A program made the translations under genes and the position numbers. The notes under the pieces were generated by a model, which saw nothing but the letters and a program-made list of their open reading frames with translations, was not told the DNA's origin and searched no databases. Shown piece by piece: positions 59,135-64,000 of a stretch of DNA of 64,000 bases (position 1 is the first letter of the stretch; each line of letters starts with the position of its first letter). The stretch covers positions 34,636,101 to 34,700,100 of the forward strand of contig CM073321.1 in assembly GCA_037043015.1 (NCBI GenBank). The letters run 5' to 3'. This stretch comes from Bryum argenteum. Its lineage: Eukaryota; Streptophyta; Bryopsida; Bryales; Bryaceae.

Positions 59135-62100
59135 CAGTTTAGCTCGAGTTGAGCTAAAGTGCAAAATAGTAAAGGCCTGTATTAATTACAAAAAAATGTC
59201 TCAGAGTTTGATACTAAATTTCACATATATATGTGTTTTCTGGCATTTACAGCTTAAATACTATATACTCATTCCAAAATCTAAGTTGAAGGAGGACCTG
59301 TAGATTCTTCTTTTGTGTCACCCTCAAGTTGTAATTCAGGCGTAGAAGAGGAAGGCGTAGGCGCGGAAGGCTCGGTAGTTGGAGGCGGCGAGGACGTGAG
59401 TGGTTGAAGAGAAGTAGGACCAGCATGTGTAGCACCTGCATCACCACTCTGAGCAGTAGTGATTGCCATCATTTGAACCGAAGTTAATGGCTTGCGGGAA
59501 GATAAATGCTGCATCATCTCCATCATCTGGGCATGGCGTTCCTGGTCCATCTTATCGCGTAGCTTCTGCGCAATTTGCTGCAGCGCAAGGAGCTCTTCCA
59601 ATTTCCTCCGGTGTGTTGTCTCCTCTTCAAACTTCCGCTGTAGTGCTGCAAATTTGGCACTCTCCTTAGCCTTGAACCTACTTGAGGGTGAGTCCTTTGA
59701 CAAGGGATTAGGTTTCCCCTTTTTACCCCCCCTGCCGCCTCCTCGCCTAGGAGCGGTACGCGACTCTTGCGGTGTCCGAGAGGTCGTGTCCAACTCCATG
59801 TCTTCCTCTTCGATTGGAGCGGAGTCATCTCCTCCGAAACCAAGGCTGTAAGTGCTGCCTTCACCGTGACCCAGAATCCTCCCGTTCGGGGACGTCCGCC
59901 TCATCGTCTAGGGCCTCGACATCCAAGGACGCAACAGCTTTGCGCTTGCCCTTCAAGAGCATGCCCCCGACCTCTGGAAACTCCTCTTTGTCGACGAGAT
60001 GACCATTCACGGAGAAGTCAGTGGGATCAAGAGTAAGCCCTTTGCTGTACGCGTGGTCGATGTCCTCTTTATTTTTGGCGTCGAATATGAAGTAGGCATC
60101 GAGGGACAACATCTACAATAAACACAGCAACTTAGAAAACGGAATTGCTCTGAAGCTTGAGCGGACATGTTTGCAAAATAAAAATGATAGTTTAGCTCGA
60201 GTCGAGCTAAACTATAAGGGGCTCAAGAAGACTATATAAGTATGACAGTTTAGCTCGACTCGAGCTAAACTGTAGGGAATCCTACGATTACAAACTTAAC
60301 GTGACAGTTTAGCTTGAGTCGAGCTGAACTATATGGAAGCTTACCACGCTTGCGCAGAGTGCTTTTCCGCCGGCTAAGACAAGAAAAATATTCTCCATCT
60401 CCTGACAAAAAAGCTGGATGACCTACAAATAAAAATCCATCCTCAACTCGATTGGGTACATGTGATACCGAGACTCATTGTACTTTCGCGGCTTCTCGTA
60501 AAGCGCGTGCTTTGGGGCGCGATACTCGGTCTCTGGCAATGTCGCGAGTTTCACGTTTTCCCTAATCATGAAGAGAAGACGCACGAGCTCCGAGGCTTGC
60601 TTCGCTTTTGCATTGAATCCGGTGATTTGTTCGTGCGGGGATGGGTAGTACAATGATGGAATCAGCTTTTAATTCAACCCTCGGAAGTAGGCAGGATTAT
60701 TCGCGAACGCCTCATTTTGCGCGTAATCACTGGCATCCCCGCGAATAAATAACCAGCAGGGTACATCTGTGAGAGCTGGCTTGTTCTGGGACGATAAGAT
60801 GGCCATGAACATTTCAAATTATGGGTGGTCAGGCAAGAAATTAGAGGTGATACCACTACCCGAAACCAATCTAAAGTCGATGATTCCAATGTTCATCTCA
60901 GGTGCAACATTTGGCCATGAGTTCTAAGGCCAATCTCTAAGCCTCTGTGGTGTTTTGCCATGGAAGGAATGGAATATAACACTACCAACAGGGCCTATAA
61001 ACTTCTCGCGCTTTTCGAGAAACACCTCGAAGAACCTCTTTGCGCAGGGAGAGAGATCCTCACAGCTAATATTCCTGTGCTGGGTTTGCCTCTGATGCGC
61101 ATAATATTTATCAAGGATACCCCATTCCAAGAGTGCGCGCTTCAAAGCCTTGGTGTCGTGGTAATCCTTCTTAAAATTCTTCCACGGAACCACGTCGAAC
61201 TCGTTATTCTTGAAGATCCCGAGTGTCGGTCGGATCTTGTGGATCTGAAGCTGGGCGGTCGCCTTCCGCTTCAACCGTGCAACGTACTCCTTGACGGAGT
61301 AGCAATCATCAAGTAGGGTTGCTGGTTGTTTCAAGGTAACCTCCGGATATTCCTGTTTCCGAGACGGACCTGACCTATTGAGCATATGTGAGCAAAGTTT
61401 CCTATGATCCGACTCTGAAAGGTTACCGAGGTTCTTGAAAAATTCCCTCGACAGGGTTTGGTCGTTGTCTGGTTTCAACACTCTTTTGTCACACAACATC
61501 CTAAAGGAGTAGGGGTCGATAAGGGTCTCCTGGGCAACACTTCCAATTAACTCTGCCCATAGGTTCCAAAGATCATCAGGAAAGGTGATGATCTTTAGCT
61601 CATTCGTGAGGGACAAGACCTTGTTCTTCACCTCTACTTGGGCCTGTGCAACATCAATCATGGCGAACCTATGTCGAATAGAGTCAACGAATTTCTCGAA
61701 TGCCACAAAAGAAGACTGTAAGATTTCAGAGTATAAGAGAGTGATCACTTTAACTCGAGTCGAGCTAAAGTGCCCATGCAAAATCCCGAAGCAGTTGATT
61801 ATAAGAAGTGTTGGGGTTCAGTAAGCACCAGCGACACTTTAGCTTGACTCGAGCTAAATAGTTATCAGTTTAGCTCGAGTCGAATTAAACCGATATCAAT
61901 AAACGAATCGCACGATAAATCTATCACCAGTGCGCGCTACATGGTTAGAAGCAATTTAGATTTAAATGTAGAACATGATGAAACTGCAATGACAGTTTAG
62001 CTCGAGTCGAGCTAAACTGCCACGGGAAGTTGTTCAGAATTAAAAAAGGTAGAGTTGCGATGCGGCATGAAATAATACTTACGTCAAAATTTGCGTATTG

Positions 62101-63891
62101 TGACACAATTCGCTTTGCTTGCACTCGTTTGTCCGCCACCCCAGCTGTTGCATGTCTGTTTAGGGGGCGCTCATAGTTCTGCCATACGGTGCGGGCGGCA
62201 AGGATGTTCGATGCCCATGTCGGCTTAAACAGAGTGAAATGGTTCACTCTGTTGTAAAACACCAAAATCTAGCGGAGCTTGGCTTCATCCTTTGTCCAAA
62301 CTACGAAAGCTGACCACACCCGAAAGTCCTTACGAATTGTTTACGGGACTTTGGACTCAAGCATCTGCTTCGAGGCGGCAACACTGTGTTGGCCGTTGAT
62401 TATCCAGAAGTCGCAGTCCTGCATATCCTCCAGGCCGTTCGGCTTCACGTCTAACTTCGGCATTACGCAGAGCGTTTGCTTCTGCGATCTGTCAAGCATA
62501 TTGATGAGGAAATTCATCAAGTCCGTCTTGCCCTTCTTCTCAAATGCCCGGATTGGCCATTGTAGAGGGGACTCAAACATCCTCATCATGTCGATCTCCA
62601 TCTTCGTGTCAAGCTTAGAAAAGACGAAAGCATCCTGACAGTCTGTGAAGAACTTCTGGTAGATGAGGTTCACGTTCTTGAAGTCGATTTCCTCCATGGT
62701 ATTGACGTTCTTTGGAATGGCAGTAATTGCTTTGTTCAAAGCCGTAAAAGCATCGTCTTCGGGAATGAGCATGCTCTTTTTCTTCTTCGCCTCGGCCGCC
62801 TTCTTCACTGGAGCTTCTCTTTTCTTCGCACGCGAGTCAGAAGTAGTGGTGGCTGTAGCCGCAGGCCTTGTAGCATGTTGCGGACGTGAGGGGGTCCTGC
62901 TTTGTGCGCCGCTCTCCGTCGCAATCAGCCCAGATTCCTCCAGTGGAGCTATTCCTTTGATGGTTAGAGTCTTCGCCAAAACGTCAACGTGTGTCAGATG
63001 CGAAATTACAGATCGCATTTCGATTGGAAGCTGCTTTGCTCGGAGATCTCTCCCTTGTTTGGTTTTTCAGGTTTTATTGAGCAGGTCTTGTTTCAATGTG
63101 GTTTTCACGTCATCAAAACTAGACGCCTCTAAACTCTCCACTAATAGCCCCAAGTTAAAGCGAGTTTGCTAGATGTCTATCAGGATCGTGTAGTTGTAAA
63201 CAAACTCCTTCTTTTTCTCCTTGAAGGTTGTGTATGTAGCAATGACTTCTTTCTCCGCTTTGTGGTCGAAGTCCGTGAGCTTTGAGTCCATGTCGATGGT
63301 CATGGGATCTGTGACATCTCCTTCGTAGGTCATGATGAGGGTGAGAAATCTTGTCCAGGGAATCCATCTCGCAGACCAGGATACAACCTTGCATGAGTCT
63401 TTGAATTCCCAGCAGTCCAACTGCTTCGTGTCGTTGTCATCGTCCTTGTCAATATCCGATGGCCTATGTTTGAAGAAGTGCTAAAGCGCCTCCTGAACTC
63501 TTGTCTTCTCGTGACTGTGAAGAGAGAGTGTGCTAGTTGATGGTAACGGTTTAGATATACATGAAGCTTAGTTCATCCTTCCGAGTACTACATGCAGTTT
63601 AGCTCGACTTGAGCTAAACTGCACGCTTCAAGCTACCAGACTATCTATACTTTAGATCTAACGTCATTTCAGTATAGCCTAAACCTTCAACCTTGAACTG
63701 CGTCGTAACTAACTTGGGCAGCAGTTTAGCTCGACTCGAGCTAAACTGTATGTCACACCTGACGTAATCTACAGTTTAGCTCGAGTCGAGCTAAACTGTA
63801 GAGACATGTGTCAACTATACTTTAGCTCGAGTCGAGCTAAACTGTCGAGACATGTGTCAACTATAGTTTAGCTCGACTCGAGCTAAACTGT
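59135..63891. repeat. Family of 13 dispersed ~27-bp palindromes
   Basis: The core is TTTAGCTCGA-S-TCGAGCTAAA, where the single central base is G or C; outer bases usually extend it as CAG...CTG or TAG...CTA. Copies lie at 59135-59161, 60187-60215, 60245-60273, 60304-60331, 61746-61772, 61834-61858, 61866-61891, 61993-62019, 63594-63622, 63722-63748, 63770-63800, 63819-63845 and 63864-63891. Relative to gene R these are: one downstream, three in intron 2, four in intron 1, five upstream; none in about 3.66 kb of exon. Copies 12 and 13 share a 45-bp direct duplication (GAGACATGTGTCAACTATA). Perfect symmetry suggests a protein-binding or hairpin site, or a tiny palindromic insertion sequence. 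Confidence 0.9.
59281..63535 (-). pseudogene. Gene R: ParB-like + methyltransferase-like protein, decayed
   Basis: Three minus-strand exons with GT-AG introns: about 63535-62083, 61715-60345 and 60112-59281 (roughly 1218 codons). Exon 1: acidic N-terminus, Lys-rich linker, then KQTLCVMPKLDVKP and DFWIINGQHSVAASKQ (62403-62365), resembling the GxH/R box of ParB-like domains, then FYNRVNHFTLFKPTWASNIL. Exon 2: MNIGIIDFRLVSGSGITS, WLFIRGDASDYAQNEAFANN, HEQITGFNAKAKQASELVRL and, before the last donor, ENIFLVLAGGKALCAS, placed where gene L has its SAM motif I. No DPPY is seen. Exon 3 ends in a coiled coil (KFEEETTHRRKLEELLALQQ) and a Pro/Thr-rich tail. In-frame stops: 63481, 63169, 63067, 62341, 62269, 60924, 60819, 60669, 60423; one frameshift near 59865-59900. 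Exons 1 and 2 have no indel. The methyltransferase reading is inferred mainly from parallel order with gene L. Confidence 0.42.
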
Positions 63892-64000
63892 AGTCGGATC
63901 TATTTAGGCGTTGTATTCTTAGGAAATTTTTAGTTTGCTCTAGCTTAACTACAGTGTGTTAATTAGAGTTCAACGGTATTTCGGTCAGCGAAACCCTATA
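63892..64000. other. Window edge, no feature seen
   Basis: The last 109 bases show no gene or palindrome copy; the upstream region of gene R continues beyond the window. Confidence 0.4.

Noticed and set aside
2860-63535. Stop codon reassigned to Gln (variant genetic code)
   Set aside because: TAA, TAG and TGA all occur as internal stops in the relics, while the intact P5A and SWIM genes end normally and contain none inside.
59135-63891. Palindromes as bacterial-type terminators
   Set aside because: No T-run follows the stems, the copies sit in introns and flanks of a eukaryotic gene, and the stems are too symmetric and repeated.
1-64000. tRNA and rRNA genes
   Set aside because: No GGTTCGANTCC box with a matching A box and cloverleaf, and no rRNA-like stretch, was found on either strand by eye; the B-box-like GGTTCAATTC in the array lacks a convincing A box.

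Overview
The window is nuclear DNA of a plant, most likely a non-seed streptophyte (bryophyte, lycophyte, fern or charophyte grade; this is inference). The evidence is a 24-exon plant-type P5A ATPase gene with GT-AG introns, several CACTA transposons, a Ty3 chromovirus and a Tc1 transposon of types best known from fungi, and multi-exon relics of large unfamiliar genes. Only two protein-coding genes look intact: the P5A ATPase (32898-41624, plus strand) and a single-exon SWIM zinc-finger protein (about 17391-18928, plus strand). No rRNA, tRNA, CRISPR array or bacterial-type operon was seen.

Layout. 0.8-2.2 kb: relic of the C-terminal part of a CACTA (Tnp2-type) transposon protein. 2.9-7.0 kb, minus: decayed multi-exon gene 'L' encoding a ParB-like domain followed by a beta-class DNA-methyltransferase-like domain. 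7.1-7.4 kb: last exon of an unknown gene. 7.66-14.7 kb: tandem array of 180-300 bp units, each with a GC-rich hairpin, split at 8464-12059 by a non-autonomous CACTA element. 16.1-18.9 kb: an unknown acidic/basic minus-strand gene and the SWIM gene. 19.4-20.5 kb and 26.8-30.65 kb: two inverted members of a second CACTA family, the second carrying exon 1 of eIF3k and four small exons of another gene. Between them, at 21077-26634, sits a complete but decayed chromodomain Ty3 retrotransposon with 5-bp target duplication and an 11-nt self-priming signature. 32.9-41.6 kb: P5A ATPase. 42.7-43.4 kb: Tc1 transposase relic. 45.6-48.5 kb, minus: unknown coiled-coil and gag-like relics. 48.7-52.4 kb, plus: a 750-codon unknown reading frame with 20 in-frame stops and no indel, split by a 1478-bp solo LTR. 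55.95-57.25 kb: left end of a third CACTA family. 57.6-59.0 kb, minus: relic of an FCP1/SCP-like HAD phosphatase gene. 59.3-63.5 kb, minus: gene 'R', a second ParB-like plus methyltransferase-like gene, whose introns and flanks, but not exons, contain 13 copies of a roughly 27-bp palindrome.

The most unusual signals are (1) the two ParB/DNA-methyltransferase-like eukaryotic genes, (2) the palindrome family confined to non-coding parts of gene R, (3) five loci whose reading frames carry many stop codons but almost no indels, and (4) the self-priming, fungal-type chromovirus in a plant. Intact genes in the same window have no internal stops, so the stop-rich frames are decayed, specifically mutated, or expressed in an unusual way. 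I could not run any database search; family names rest on motifs and domain order read by eye.
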